64,000 nucleotides of DNA from Streptococcus suis (GCF_002960625.1 NZ_POJH01000021.1:1-64000), one strand, 5' to 3'; positions 53,669 to 62,923 are shown, numbered from the stretch's first letter. The notes: generated by a model from the letters alone, not told the origin. Made by a program: numbers and translations.

Positions 53669-53691
53669 TTTTGATTTTTTTATGAAAACGG

Positions 53692-53713
53692 TATAATTTA
53701 AATATAAATTATA
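53692..53713 (+). promoter_or_regulatory. Palindromic operator over the -10 of the HTH gene
   Basis: TATAATTTA-AATA-TAAATTATA is a perfect 9-bp inverted repeat, and its first six bases are the -10 TATAAT. The -35 (TTGATT, 53671-53676) is at a short 15-bp spacing. The design suits autorepression by the HTH protein downstream. Confidence 0.6.
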
Positions 53714-53728
53714 CAGGAGTAACACAAG

Positions 53729-55315
53729 ATGGATTCTATTTTTAAAGAAAAAAATATAGTAGCAACTACCCTTGAAAAAAGAATGGTACATGATCAAACA
53801 TTTTTTGATTATATTAGACTGATGTCTAAATCTAAATTGAACAGAAATGGTGATGAAGGAGTAAAAACAAAAGAATTAGCAGAACGAGTTGGCATAAATT
53901 ATGAGATGTTCAGAAAAATTCTAAATAAAACTAAGCCTAATCAACCTAGAGATTGTGTTATTGCTATTTGTGCAGCACTATTTTTGTCGGAATCTGAAAC
54001 AAATAAAGCTTTATTTTATTATGATGATTTACCCAGGCTTGATGATACTATGGGCTGCCGAGATTACTACATTATTCGTACTCTTGAGGGGAATATCGGA
54101 AGAGAATATGATGCTGATTACATTGATAAAGGAGTTGATGAAATAAATAATATTTTAACTAACTATGGATTTGATCAGTTGAGACTTTCGAATAAAGACA
54201 AGACCAAAGAGAAAATTATTGACACTAGCAATCAAAAAACAGTAAACATTATTGAGACAAGTACAGATATTAGCTCAATAAGATACGATTACTTTTCTTC
54301 ACTTTGTGATACCTATCATCCAGATCAATATCAAGCTAGAACAGATATGTACATTCAAGATATAAATAATGAGAAGTATATTCTTAGAGTGGATAATTTA
54401 AGAAATGGTTTTCAAATTAGAAGTAAAGCAAAACCATATTTTGAAAAATTAGATGAAGCAGATGATAAATTTGTAGCTCTTTTGAATGGCTTAACAGACG
54501 CTAATTTAAGAGCACTTAGAAACTGTTATGAGACTATATATGATACGAGAAATTTTTACATGAGGGAAAGTGCTGTTTATAGAGATGGAAAAATAATACT
54601 TTTTGCAGAAACTTTCAATTATTGTCAACCAGAAAAAAATGAATACTTCTATGCGACGATTATTGATGGTGAATTTAATTTTGCTATATCTAAAAAAAGT
54701 CAATTTATGAAAGACTACTTATCATCTGAAGACTTTAAAGAATATTTTCCGCACAAGAAGTTGAAAAAAGATTTTGAAATCCATTCTATAAAAACTGTTG
54801 AAGAAATTAAAGAGTACTGCAGAGAAAAGTATGACAATAACCCTTACGAAAAGTTCCCTTACATTAATTGCTTTCAATCACTCAAACGATCTTTAATTAA
54901 ACTTTGGGAAGGTTTGAAAAATAGGAACAACTTTATCCGTAAATTTGATGATTATTTTGAGTCAGATGAAAAGTGGAAAATATACGAACATTACAATCTG
55001 CTTGAAAAATTTGATTGTGTTGAAAAAGAAGAAATTTGGCCAGTTTATAAAGAATATAGTCCATTGGATGAAAAATATGGAATTGATGATGGTAAAGCAG
55101 TTGGTGATTTATTGTGTTATGATGGTGAGAAAAGGATTGAACCCCAAAAGAAATCAGCAGAATTTGATTTTAATGGGCAAAATATAAATCTAACATACGA
55201 TGATTTGAAGTTTTCCTTTGAATTAGGGATTGATAAAGTGGAGGAGATTTTGAATTTAAAAATGAAATATCCTAATCTAACAAAGTTCTTTGAAAAAAAT
55301 TATGAGACAATTTAA
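53729..55315 (+). CDS. HTH-domain protein of unknown function, first gene of an AT-rich island
   Basis: A 528-residue protein. Residues ~44-105 form an XRE-type HTH (VKTKELAERVGINYEMFRKI, then RDCVIAICAALFLSESETNK), a version often fused to larger effector or sensor domains. The remaining ~420 residues are charged and aromatic-rich, with no motif I recognise and no membrane segment. The gene is much more AT-rich than its neighbours, with many AGA, ATA and AAT codons, which points to horizontal transfer. AGGAG lies eight bases before the ATG. Its last codons are inside a perfect hairpin. It could regulate or be the sensing part of the island. Confidence 0.8.
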   Translation: MDSIFKEKNIVATTLEKRMVHDQTFFDYIRLMSKSKLNRNGDEGVKTKELAERVGINYEMFRKILNKTKPNQPRDCVIAICAALFLSESETNKALFYYDDLPRLDDTMGCRDYYIIRTLEGNIGREYDADYIDKGVDEINNILTNYGFDQLRLSNKDKTKEKIIDTSNQKTVNIIETSTDISSIRYDYFSSLCDTYHPDQYQARTDMYIQDINNEKYILRVDNLRNGFQIRSKAKPYFEKLDEADDKFVALLNGLTDANLRALRNCYETIYDTRNFYMRESAVYRDGKIILFAETFNYCQPEKNEYFYATIIDGEFNFAISKKSQFMKDYLSSEDFKEYFPHKKLKKDFEIHSIKTVEEIKEYCREKYDNNPYEKFPYINCFQSLKRSLIKLWEGLKNRNNFIRKFDDYFESDEKWKIYEHYNLLEKFDCVEKEEIWPVYKEYSPLDEKYGIDDGKAVGDLLCYDGEKRIEPQKKSAEFDFNGQNINLTYDDLKFSFELGIDKVEEILNLKMKYPNLTKFFEKNYETI

Positions 55316-55348
55316 AACGGGACTAAAAAGTCCCGTTTTAAATTGTCT
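55305..55348. terminator. Perfect 20-bp hairpin at the end of the HTH gene
   Basis: Two 20-base arms (55305-55324 and 55329-55348) are exact reverse complements around AAAA; the core is CGGGACT-AAAA-AGTCCCG with A/T-rich outer arms. The stop codon lies in the left arm. It can act as a bidirectional terminator or as an RNA processing site between the two genes. Confidence 0.8.
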
Positions 55349-55401
55349 AGTACTTTTCAAAGTTGTAAAATGAGTTTACAAAATACAGGAAGGTGATTAC
55401 G

Positions 55402-56067
55402 ATGACTAACAAAGAATATGTACAGACTTTATTAACCACAAATGATATTATTTACATTGATACTTCATCCTTGATGAATGTTACAGCATTTGAAAATTTT
55501 ATAGAGAATTATCTTGAAATGTTTATGGAGCATTCCAAACAAATCATAGTCACTCGTGAGGTGTGTCTTGAGATTGTGAAACACTTAAGTTCACAAAATG
55601 TGGGAAAACAAGATATAGCTAAGAGAGTTATTGCAATATTTAAAGAGTATGAAAATATATTTATTTTTGAAGATGAGAATTTAAATGATGTTGAAGCTAA
55701 TATTGCTTTTGCTGACTCAGAGTTACTGTCAAGAATGACTAGAGATAGGTCCAATTTTCGCCAGTTACTTATTACAAATGACAAAAATTTAAGTATCGAT
55801 GCATATAACTTAAACTCATTAAATTCATGCAAGGGACAAAGAATTATGGTTTGCTATATCAATAAAAATGGCAAGTTAAATAAAGGTGATACTGGAAATA
55901 TAGAGCAATTATCTAATGAAAAGAACATGTCTGAAGTACATATGGAAGTAAGCACTGAAGAAAAGAAAGAATTAGCACCCGAGGAGAGGGCAAAGGGATT
56001 GAAATATTTTTTCTATGGCTTTTGTCTGCTTTTAACTGGATATGGTCTAGGAAAGATTTCTAAATAA
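55402..56067 (+). CDS. PIN-domain protein with C-terminal membrane anchor
   Basis: A 221-residue protein. Residues 12-150 are a PIN nuclease-like domain with the acidic set in order: D20 (IIYIDTSSL), E53/E57 (TREVCLEI), D105 (FADSELL) and D127 (LITNDKNL). A polar linker follows, then one membrane helix (about 202-219) with a short C-terminal tail, so the nuclease faces the cytoplasm. PIN domains are mostly RNases, common in toxin-antitoxin and defence systems; a membrane anchor is unusual. The start at 55402 follows AGGAAGGTG. It is AT-rich like its neighbours. Confidence 0.8.
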   Translation: MTNKEYVQTLLTTNDIIYIDTSSLMNVTAFENFIENYLEMFMEHSKQIIVTREVCLEIVKHLSSQNVGKQDIAKRVIAIFKEYENIFIFEDENLNDVEANIAFADSELLSRMTRDRSNFRQLLITNDKNLSIDAYNLNSLNSCKGQRIMVCYINKNGKLNKGDTGNIEQLSNEKNMSEVHMEVSTEEKKELAPEERAKGLKYFFYGFCLLLTGYGLGKISK

Positions 56068-56090
56068 GGTTTACAAAAAAGGAGTATGCT

Positions 56091-56417
56091 ATGAATACTG
56101 AACTTATTGATTTCTTAAAAACAAATGATGCTAAATTTTATGCTATTTTACTAGCAGGAATAACAATTTTCTATGGCTACAGAGGATTAGTAGTCGAATA
56201 TGAAGGAGTTAAAGTAGAGTTTGGGTCAAATACTTCCAATCAAGCATGTATTTAATTTATAACTATCGTTTATCCATTTATTATATCTTTAAAGCAAGAA
56301 TTTACCGGGTACACTAGATATTTATTTGGTATACTTTATTTTGCTCACTTGCATCAAATGATTAATACTATTTACTATAATGAACAAAAGGATTTTTCAT
56401 TTGTTAGGTTTAATTAG
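56091..56417 (+). pseudogene. Small membrane protein gene with an in-frame stop
   Basis: An ATG at 56091 behind AAAAAAGGAG encodes 54 residues with one membrane helix (KFYAILLAGITIFYGYRG) and ends at TAA 56253-56255. The same frame then stays open for another 53 codons with two hydrophobic stretches (FITIVYPFIISL, YLFGILYFAHL) to TAG at 56415-56417. A full-length protein of 108 residues cut by one nonsense codon is the simplest reading; a genuine 54-residue protein is the alternative. It is 23 bp after the PIN gene. Confidence 0.6.
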
Positions 56418-56559
56418 GGTATAATGAATTCGCAAATAATAAATTTTATGTAATTTCACATGTCCTATCTAAAGTGAAATATAATCGTTTTCATTGATGA
56501 AACTTGTAAAATTTCAAAAATAATATATGAATTTTTCTTGAATGTGTACAAGCAAACTA

Positions 56560-56591
56560 AAACTGCTCTTGGAATGAACCGAGAGCAGTTT
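56560..56591. terminator. Hairpin between the island and lysS
   Basis: AAACTGCTCT (56560-56569) and AGAGCAGTTT (56582-56591) pair perfectly with a 12-nt loop. T runs are poor on either side, so termination is likely but not certain. The AT-rich stretch 56418-56559 shows no gene. Confidence 0.6.
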
Positions 56592-56609
56592 GCTTTATAG
56601 AATTTGGAT

Positions 56610-56732
56610 TAGCAAGCCACTAGTAACTATCATCTTCGGGAGTGACAAGGTCTAGCAGACCTTTTCAGCCAATCGCCAAGAAACTTGAAAGCGATTGGAA
56701 CATCCTAGTGAAAACAATCCTAGCAAGCTACT
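56610..56732. repeat. Direct repeats and hairpins in the lysS 3' region
   Basis: TAGCAAGCCACT (56610-56621) and TAGCAAGCTACT (56721-56732) are direct repeats 111 bp apart. Between them lie AAGGTCT/AGACCTT and CCAATCGC/GCGATTGG hairpins. The origin is unknown. Confidence 0.45.
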
Positions 56733-56737
56733 GTTTC

Positions 56738-58264
<1,527 letters not shown>

Positions 58265-58294
58265 TTATCATAGAAAAGAGAAAAAATCAGCAAA

Positions 58295-58318
58295 AAGAAA
58301 GCAGGTAACTGCTTTCTT
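58295..58318 (-). terminator. Terminator after the histidine phosphatase gene
   Basis: AAGAAAGCAG/CTGCTTTCTT stem with GTAA loop and a minus-strand T run; it overlaps the stop codon. Confidence 0.88.
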
Positions 58319-58940
58319 AGTGAGATTTATAGCGAGTATCATTCCAAGCCAGCTCGGTAAAGTGTTCAAAGTCAGTTGTTTCCAAAATGCTTATGGAAGC
58401 ATTATCCAAGCCACCGCGGTGACGGAGCTGGGCGGGTGTAAATCCGAGCAGTCGGTGGATGGAGGCGGTTAGGATAGCTCCGTGGCTGACAATTAGGACC
58501 CTATCCATGTCTTGCCCTTTCAGCGATTGAACAAAGTTCACCATTCGTTGAGTAACTTGATGGACACTTTCTGCTTCAAATAGGTCATTGTCAAAAAGGG
58601 CTAGATTATGTTTGAGAGCGCGTGCTTGCTTGGGATAGATAGAACGAAAAATCGCCATCTTGCTTCCCTCTAATTTTCCAAAACTCCATTCCCGTAGCTG
58701 AGGGGTGGTCTGGACAGTTTGACAATGCTGATTGGCTCTGGCAATCTGTTCAGCAGTAATTTTTGCACGTTGCAAATCACTAGAGTAGATAGCATCAAAA
58801 GGCAGGTCTGATAAGTGTTTTCCTAGCAATTCAAGCTCTTCAAAGGCTTGTGGCAAGAGGGCAGAATCTCCAGAATAACCTTGGAAACGCCCTTCCAAGT
58901 TCCACTCGGTTTTTCCATGACGGACAAAATAGATTTTCAA
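58317..58940 (-). CDS. Histidine phosphatase family protein (phosphoglycerate mutase-like)
   Basis: A 207-residue phosphatase with the catalytic VRHGKTEWN at residues 6-14 and the second histidine in VSHGAIL. Glu in LREWSFGKLEG is the likely acid. It is too short for and unlike true phosphoglycerate mutase; broad-specificity phosphatases of this type act on sugar phosphates or nucleotides. It is 2 bp downstream of the YbaK-like gene. Confidence 0.88.
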   Translation of the reverse strand: MKIYFVRHGKTEWNLEGRFQGYSGDSALLPQAFEELELLGKHLSDLPFDAIYSSDLQRAKITAEQIARANQHCQTVQTTPQLREWSFGKLEGSKMAIFRSIYPKQARALKHNLALFDNDLFEAESVHQVTQRMVNFVQSLKGQDMDRVLIVSHGAILTASIHRLLGFTPAQLRHRGGLDNASISILETTDFEHFTELAWNDTRYKSH

Positions 58941-58942
58941 GT

Positions 58943-59425
58943 CTAATCCCTCCCTTCAATCAAATCGGCAAAGTCAGCTTTTACAAAATCAGCCAAAACT
59001 TGACTGTCAATGCGGATAGAACGCCCAATTTCACCAGCAGACACAATCATCTGGCCTTTTTCGAGTGCAGACTGGTCAATGTAGATAGGGAAATTATGCT
59101 TCTGACGAATACCGACAGGATTGTTGGCACCATGAATATAGCCAGTTGTCTTTTCCAAGTCTTTTTGTGGAATCATGCTGACTTTTTTATTGCCAGAAAT
59201 CTTGGCTAATTTTTTTTCAGACAGGTGTTCTGTGATTGGGATAATGCCGATAATTGGTCCAGTTTTATCTCCAGTTAACGCCAGCGTTTTGTATATATCT
59301 TTTTCTTCAATTCCTGGTGGCAATTGGCCTTCAAGAGCATTTAAAACAAGGCTATCATGATCGATCTTAGCCTTGTCTAACATTTGGTCCACCAAGGTTT
59401 TTTTGATTTTAACCTTTTTAGCCAT
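58943..59425 (-). CDS. ybaK: Cys-tRNA(Pro)/Cys-tRNA(Cys) deacylase, YbaK/EbsC family
   Basis: A 160-residue YbaK-like editing protein that removes cysteine from mischarged tRNA(Pro). Motifs: KTLALTGDKTG, KKVSMIPQKDLEKTTGYIHG with the conserved G-x-x-P region nearby (NNPVGIRQKHNFPIYID, shown in part). It overlaps the DUF368 gene by one base and precedes the phosphatase by 2 bp, forming a three-gene operon. Confidence 0.9.
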   Translation of the reverse strand: MAKKVKIKKTLVDQMLDKAKIDHDSLVLNALEGQLPPGIEEKDIYKTLALTGDKTGPIIGIIPITEHLSEKKLAKISGNKKVSMIPQKDLEKTTGYIHGANNPVGIRQKHNFPIYIDQSALEKGQMIVSAGEIGRSIRIDSQVLADFVKADFADLIEGRD

Positions 59426-60267
59426 TATTTATACTTTTCCTCTAATTTGCTCATCCAAAGTCCTAGCCATGTTCCCAAAATGAAGAGAACTACAGCGGAA
59501 ATCCATGTACCAAATCCTGCACCAGCATAGGAAATAGCTTCTTCATTGCCAGCTTGCGGAATTAAAATCAAGAGGGTAGATGATAAAACAATTCCGATGA
59601 TGAAGTGGTAAACACGTGAATGGTAAACCTTTAAAGCATGATCCATAGCTTTTGAGAATGCGACCATTGCTAAGGCTCCACCAATAGCGATTGGCAAGAA
59701 GGTCCCCAACAAATCAAGTGACTTGAAACCATTGAGCATTGGCGTGTAGATACCTAAAATCAAGAGTAAGTTTGAAGGGCTAAGACCAGGGACGAGAATA
59801 CCCAAAGCAATCAGGGCGCCTGCCAAAATAAAACTAGCAAAGTTTGCTGGAAGGGTTCCAACTAGACTATTGAGATTATAAAGGAAAATTCCAGAAATGA
59901 TAAAGGTTCCAATCAACCAAGCCCAGTCAATCGCATCACGTTGGCTTTTTAGTGTCGATTCTTTGACCAAGCTAGGAATGGTTCCGATGATTGCTCCGGC
60001 AAATGCCCACAAAACAGGAGCTTGAAAATGTTGCAATAAAAATTCAACAGGGAAAGAAAAGAGAGCAATCCCTAAAATTCCACCAATACCAACAGGTACA
60101 AAGAAAAGAAAGTTTTCCTTAAAATCCTTGCGAATATTTGCCAAAAATCCAATCAGTCGTTCATATATTCCCAAGATAGCAGCCAGTACTCCCCCAGAAA
60201 CACCAGGTAAGATAAAACCAAGGGCGATAATCATCCCTTTGATTATTCTTGAAATCCAAGCAGTCAT
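59425..60267 (-). CDS. DUF368 membrane protein (polyprenyl-phosphate translocase candidate)
   Basis: A 280-residue protein with about eight helices and the DUF368 motifs ILPGVSGGVLAAILGIYE and ILVPGLSPSNLLLILGIY. Members of this family have been shown to recycle undecaprenyl phosphate across the membrane in Gram-positives. The start at 60267 (MTAWISR) follows GGAGG; a longer frame starting in the ribosome site is less likely. Confidence 0.85.
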   Translation of the reverse strand: MTAWISRIIKGMIIALGFILPGVSGGVLAAILGIYERLIGFLANIRKDFKENFLFFVPVGIGGILGIALFSFPVEFLLQHFQAPVLWAFAGAIIGTIPSLVKESTLKSQRDAIDWAWLIGTFIISGIFLYNLNSLVGTLPANFASFILAGALIALGILVPGLSPSNLLLILGIYTPMLNGFKSLDLLGTFLPIAIGGALAMVAFSKAMDHALKVYHSRVYHFIIGIVLSSTLLILIPQAGNEEAISYAGAGFGTWISAVVLFILGTWLGLWMSKLEEKYK

Positions 60268-60335
60268 AATATCCTCCATATCTATTTATAACGTTCCCAT
60301 TATAGCATAAAGACCAGTAAAAAGTTTAAAAAGAA

Positions 60336-60361
60336 AGCCTGTCAGGAAAAATTGACAGGCT
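60336..60361 (-). terminator. Terminator after thiT
   Basis: AGCCTGTCA/TGACAGGCT stem with a minus-strand TTTCTTTTT run. Confidence 0.9.
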
Positions 60362-60368
60362 GTTTCGA

Positions 60369-60917
60369 TTAAAGAGTGTAAAAATTTGGTCTTGCTTTAT
60401 AGAGTAGAATGAGTAAGACACAAGCGATGATAGTTGAAGGGAGAATATAGCTGATATTATAGGTAAAGGAATAGAGCCAGACAGGTGTACCAGCAGGAGC
60501 ATAGTCAGCATAGAAGATGATACCAGATAGGAAGGTAGCAAGTAAGCGAATGCTACCACCAAGTAAACCAGAAAGGCTGATGATGAGGGCAGCTTGTCTG
60601 AGGTCCTTATGTTTAGTAAGAAGCGGTGCCACTAATCCTGCTAAACCAATTCCAGCGTAGGAGAGCGCATAGTCCAGGAAGACTTGGAAGATATTCAAAA
60701 AGTAACCGCCATAGAAGAGTTGAATGGTTCCTACAATTCCACCGGTTACCAAGCCAATTTGCCAACCGTGGCGAAGAGAAAGGAGTAGGATGGGTAACAT
60801 GACCAGAGAAACTGAACCACCTTGGGGCATGGTAAAGAGTGGGAACTTGTCAAAGACCAGGGCAATGGCAGAGAAAATAGCTACTTCAGCTAACACACGC
60901 ATTTTGGATGGAAACAT
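60369..60917 (-). CDS. thiT: Thiamine ECF transporter S component
   Basis: A 182-residue six-helix membrane protein. The segment PQGGSVSLVMLPILLLSLRHG and GIVGTIQLFYGG are the ThiT core, and the conserved Trp/Tyr-rich YSFTYNISYILPS supplies thiamine-binding aromatics. It works with the shared ECF module. The start at 60917 sits seven bases after AAAGGAG; nine more codons upstream are open but run through that site. The TPP riboswitch upstream confirms the substrate. Confidence 0.95.
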   Translation of the reverse strand: MFPSKMRVLAEVAIFSAIALVFDKFPLFTMPQGGSVSLVMLPILLLSLRHGWQIGLVTGGIVGTIQLFYGGYFLNIFQVFLDYALSYAGIGLAGLVAPLLTKHKDLRQAALIISLSGLLGGSIRLLATFLSGIIFYADYAPAGTPVWLYSFTYNISYILPSTIIACVLLILLYKARPNFYTL

Positions 60918-60923
60918 AAAAAT

Positions 60924-60951
60924 ACTCCTTTGTTTAGTGGACAAAGGAGTG
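60924..60951 (-). promoter_or_regulatory. Ribosome-site sequestering hairpin of the thiT riboswitch
   Basis: In plus-strand terms, ACTCCTTTGT (60924-60933) is the thiT ribosome site and ACAAAGGAGT (60941-60950) is its perfect 10-bp complement, 7 bp apart. Pairing hides the ribosome site. Confidence 0.8.
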
Positions 60952-60982
60952 TTTATAGTGGACAGAGTAACCGTCTATAAAG

Positions 60983-61063
60983 CACACAATCCCTACGCTA
61001 GTTCTAACTAGATCAGGTTCGAGGATTTCGCAAAAGCGATCTCAGCCGAAGCACTCCTTTGTG
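60983..61063 (-). promoter_or_regulatory. TPP riboswitch aptamer (thi box)
   Basis: On the minus strand the hallmarks appear in order: GGCTGAGAT, then GAACCTGATCTAGTTAGAAC and ACTAGCGTAGGGA, closed by a short CACA/TGTG helix. It binds thiamine pyrophosphate and controls thiT. Confidence 0.96.
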
Positions 61064-61094
61064 TATATGAAATTACTAACAGTCTATCATTTTA

Positions 61095-61940
61095 TTATGG
61101 GGTTGTAAATAGTTTTTGATAAACTTCATTAGGATCTTTTAGGGTTGTGATAAGATTGAGGTCTAAATGATGGGCAAAGCCATTGACATAACCTCGAGAT
61201 GTATATTGGTGTAAGTCGTAGTCGAGATCAGTATTTGGAGCAGCATTGTAGTAGCCAGAGTCGTCCCCGTAAGTTGGTATCCAGATGGCATCAAACTTGT
61301 CCACATTGATACTGTGGTCCTCCATGAAATAGGTCCCGATATAGATACCGATATTCTTAGCACCTAGGGTTTCCAACTCCTTGCGGAAGGCTTCTACCCC
61401 AGCATTCATATCATTCATGGTGTATTCTTCTACGTCTAACCAATAAAAAGTAGGGTTGTATTGGTTGGCAGCCTTATAGAAACTACGAGCCTCTTCCTTC
61501 ATATTTTCAATGCTGTTACCTGTTACATAGGCATAGACTGCAACTGGGATATTGCGAGCTTGAAACTCTTTGATATGGGTTGCAAAAGACTTATCTAGTC
61601 CATTCTTGTCAGTGGCTGTATTTTCACTCTTGGTATGTGAACCACTCTGAATACGGACGATAGCACCAGAAATATTCTGGCTTAGTGTGTCGTAATCAAT
61701 CTCGGATGGTCTTTGCCAGGCTGAAACGTCAATGATTGGTTTCATTTCAAGGGCATTGGTGATATGATAGCTAGGCTTTGTTCCTGATTTTTTCGAGCTG
61801 GAGCTAGCAGTTGTACTTGATTGGGCTGTTACGGTTTCTTTCTTATTGGCAGTATTTCCCAGAACACCAGTTATGGAAATCAGAATAAAAAAAGATAGGA
61901 AAAAACCAATAACAACCATTGGATTTATTTTCTTTCTCAT
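61095..61940 (-). CDS. GH25-family lysozyme-like cell wall hydrolase, membrane-anchored
   Basis: A 281-residue protein: an N-terminal membrane segment (10-28), a Ser/Thr-rich linker (40-60) and a GH25 domain from ~68 with IIDVSAWQ, AVYAYVTGNS and the catalytic FYWLDVEE (Asp-x-Glu). It should cleave the MurNAc-GlcNAc bond of peptidoglycan outside the cell. No phage genes or holin are nearby, so it is a host enzyme. Confidence 0.88.
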   Translation of the reverse strand: MRKKINPMVVIGFFLSFFILISITGVLGNTANKKETVTAQSSTTASSSSKKSGTKPSYHITNALEMKPIIDVSAWQRPSEIDYDTLSQNISGAIVRIQSGSHTKSENTATDKNGLDKSFATHIKEFQARNIPVAVYAYVTGNSIENMKEEARSFYKAANQYNPTFYWLDVEEYTMNDMNAGVEAFRKELETLGAKNIGIYIGTYFMEDHSINVDKFDAIWIPTYGDDSGYYNAAPNTDLDYDLHQYTSRGYVNGFAHHLDLNLITTLKDPNEVYQKLFTTP

Positions 61941-62051
61941 CCCTATTATTTTATCTTAAATAGCAAAAAAAATCAAAAAAATAATATTGAAAAGAGGATG
62001 TGAGGTAGATACTATTGACAAATGAGCTATAATAGGGTAATCTAAAGTTAT

Positions 62052-62555
62052 ATGGGTAAAAATCATGATACAGTGAAACGCTTGAGTAGAATAGTACTAT
62101 TAACTTCCTTAACCATCGTGTTACGGATTGTTTTTGGTGCTTTTCCAAATATTAAACCCTTGACAGCAATATTCCTTGTCAGTCTTTCTTTTATGGGTTT
62201 GATGGATGCTTGGCTAGTCATGGCTCTGACTATGGTTGTTAGTGGTTTCTTATTTGGGTTTGGTCCAGTAGTCCTGTGGCAAGTGCTTAGCTTCGGTCTA
62301 GTCCAACTGCTTTGGTGGTGCTTGGTGAGGCCTTTGGTGAACAAGGAGCGATTGTCTATCTGGCTACAGTCCTTGCTAGCTGCTCTATTGGTCTATGTTT
62401 ATGGCCTGATTATTAGTATCTTGTCTGCTTGGCAATTTGGTCTGTCACCTCTTATCTTCTGGTTCAATGGTTTATTCTTTGATAGCCTTCATGCGATTTC
62501 GACTTTCTTGTTCTATCCCATTATTGACTACATTTTTAGGAGATTTTATAAATGA
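62052..62555 (+). CDS. ECF transporter S component (possibly cobalamin, CblT-like)
   Basis: A 167-residue hydrophobic protein with five or six helices and the S-component pattern (LTSLTIVLRIVFGAFPNIKP, GFGPVVLWQVLS). It overlaps a DUF4430 lipoprotein by 4 bp; this pairing is typical of ECF systems for cobalamin-like substrates, in which DUF4430 proteins resemble transcobalamin. The substrate is inferred from this pairing only. Confidence 0.8.
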   Translation: MGKNHDTVKRLSRIVLLTSLTIVLRIVFGAFPNIKPLTAIFLVSLSFMGLMDAWLVMALTMVVSGFLFGFGPVVLWQVLSFGLVQLLWWCLVRPLVNKERLSIWLQSLLAALLVYVYGLIISILSAWQFGLSPLIFWFNGLFFDSLHAISTFLFYPIIDYIFRRFYK

Positions 62556-62917
62556 AACGAATACTTCTTATTGTTACATTTCTTATGACAATGGTTCTAG
62601 CTGCTTGTCAGGCAAATCCTGTAGAACAAGCTGAAACCAAGATAACAGTCACTTTGCAAATTACCAAAGACGGTAAAACAGCTAGTCAGGAAGTAGTGGC
62701 TGAGCAGGGCGATAGTGTCATGGATGTTTTAGAGGACTACCATCAAGTAGAAGAAGATAATGGCATGGTAACAGCTATTGATGGTGTTAGTCAAAATCCA
62801 AGTACCAATACCTACTGGATGTATAAAATCAATAATCAAATGGCAGACAAGGGGGCAGAAGAGCTGAAACTAGCTGCTGGCGATAAGATTGAATTTTATC
62901 TTGAAACATTTGAATAA
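62552..62917 (+). CDS. DUF4430 lipoprotein
   Basis: A 121-residue lipoprotein with lipobox LAAC (Cys at about residue 19) and a DUF4430 domain (GDSVMDVLEDYHQVEEDNGM, the core TYWMYKINNQMADKGAEEL, and KIEFYLETFE). It probably delivers or helps capture the ligand for the ECF S component encoded just upstream. Confidence 0.87.
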   Translation: MKRILLIVTFLMTMVLAACQANPVEQAETKITVTLQITKDGKTASQEVVAEQGDSVMDVLEDYHQVEEDNGMVTAIDGVSQNPSTNTYWMYKINNQMADKGAEELKLAAGDKIEFYLETFE

Positions 62918-62923
62918 CGGAAG

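Noticed and set aside
61095..61940. Phage endolysin
   Set aside because: The GH25 protein has its own membrane anchor, and no holin, tail or other phage gene is near.
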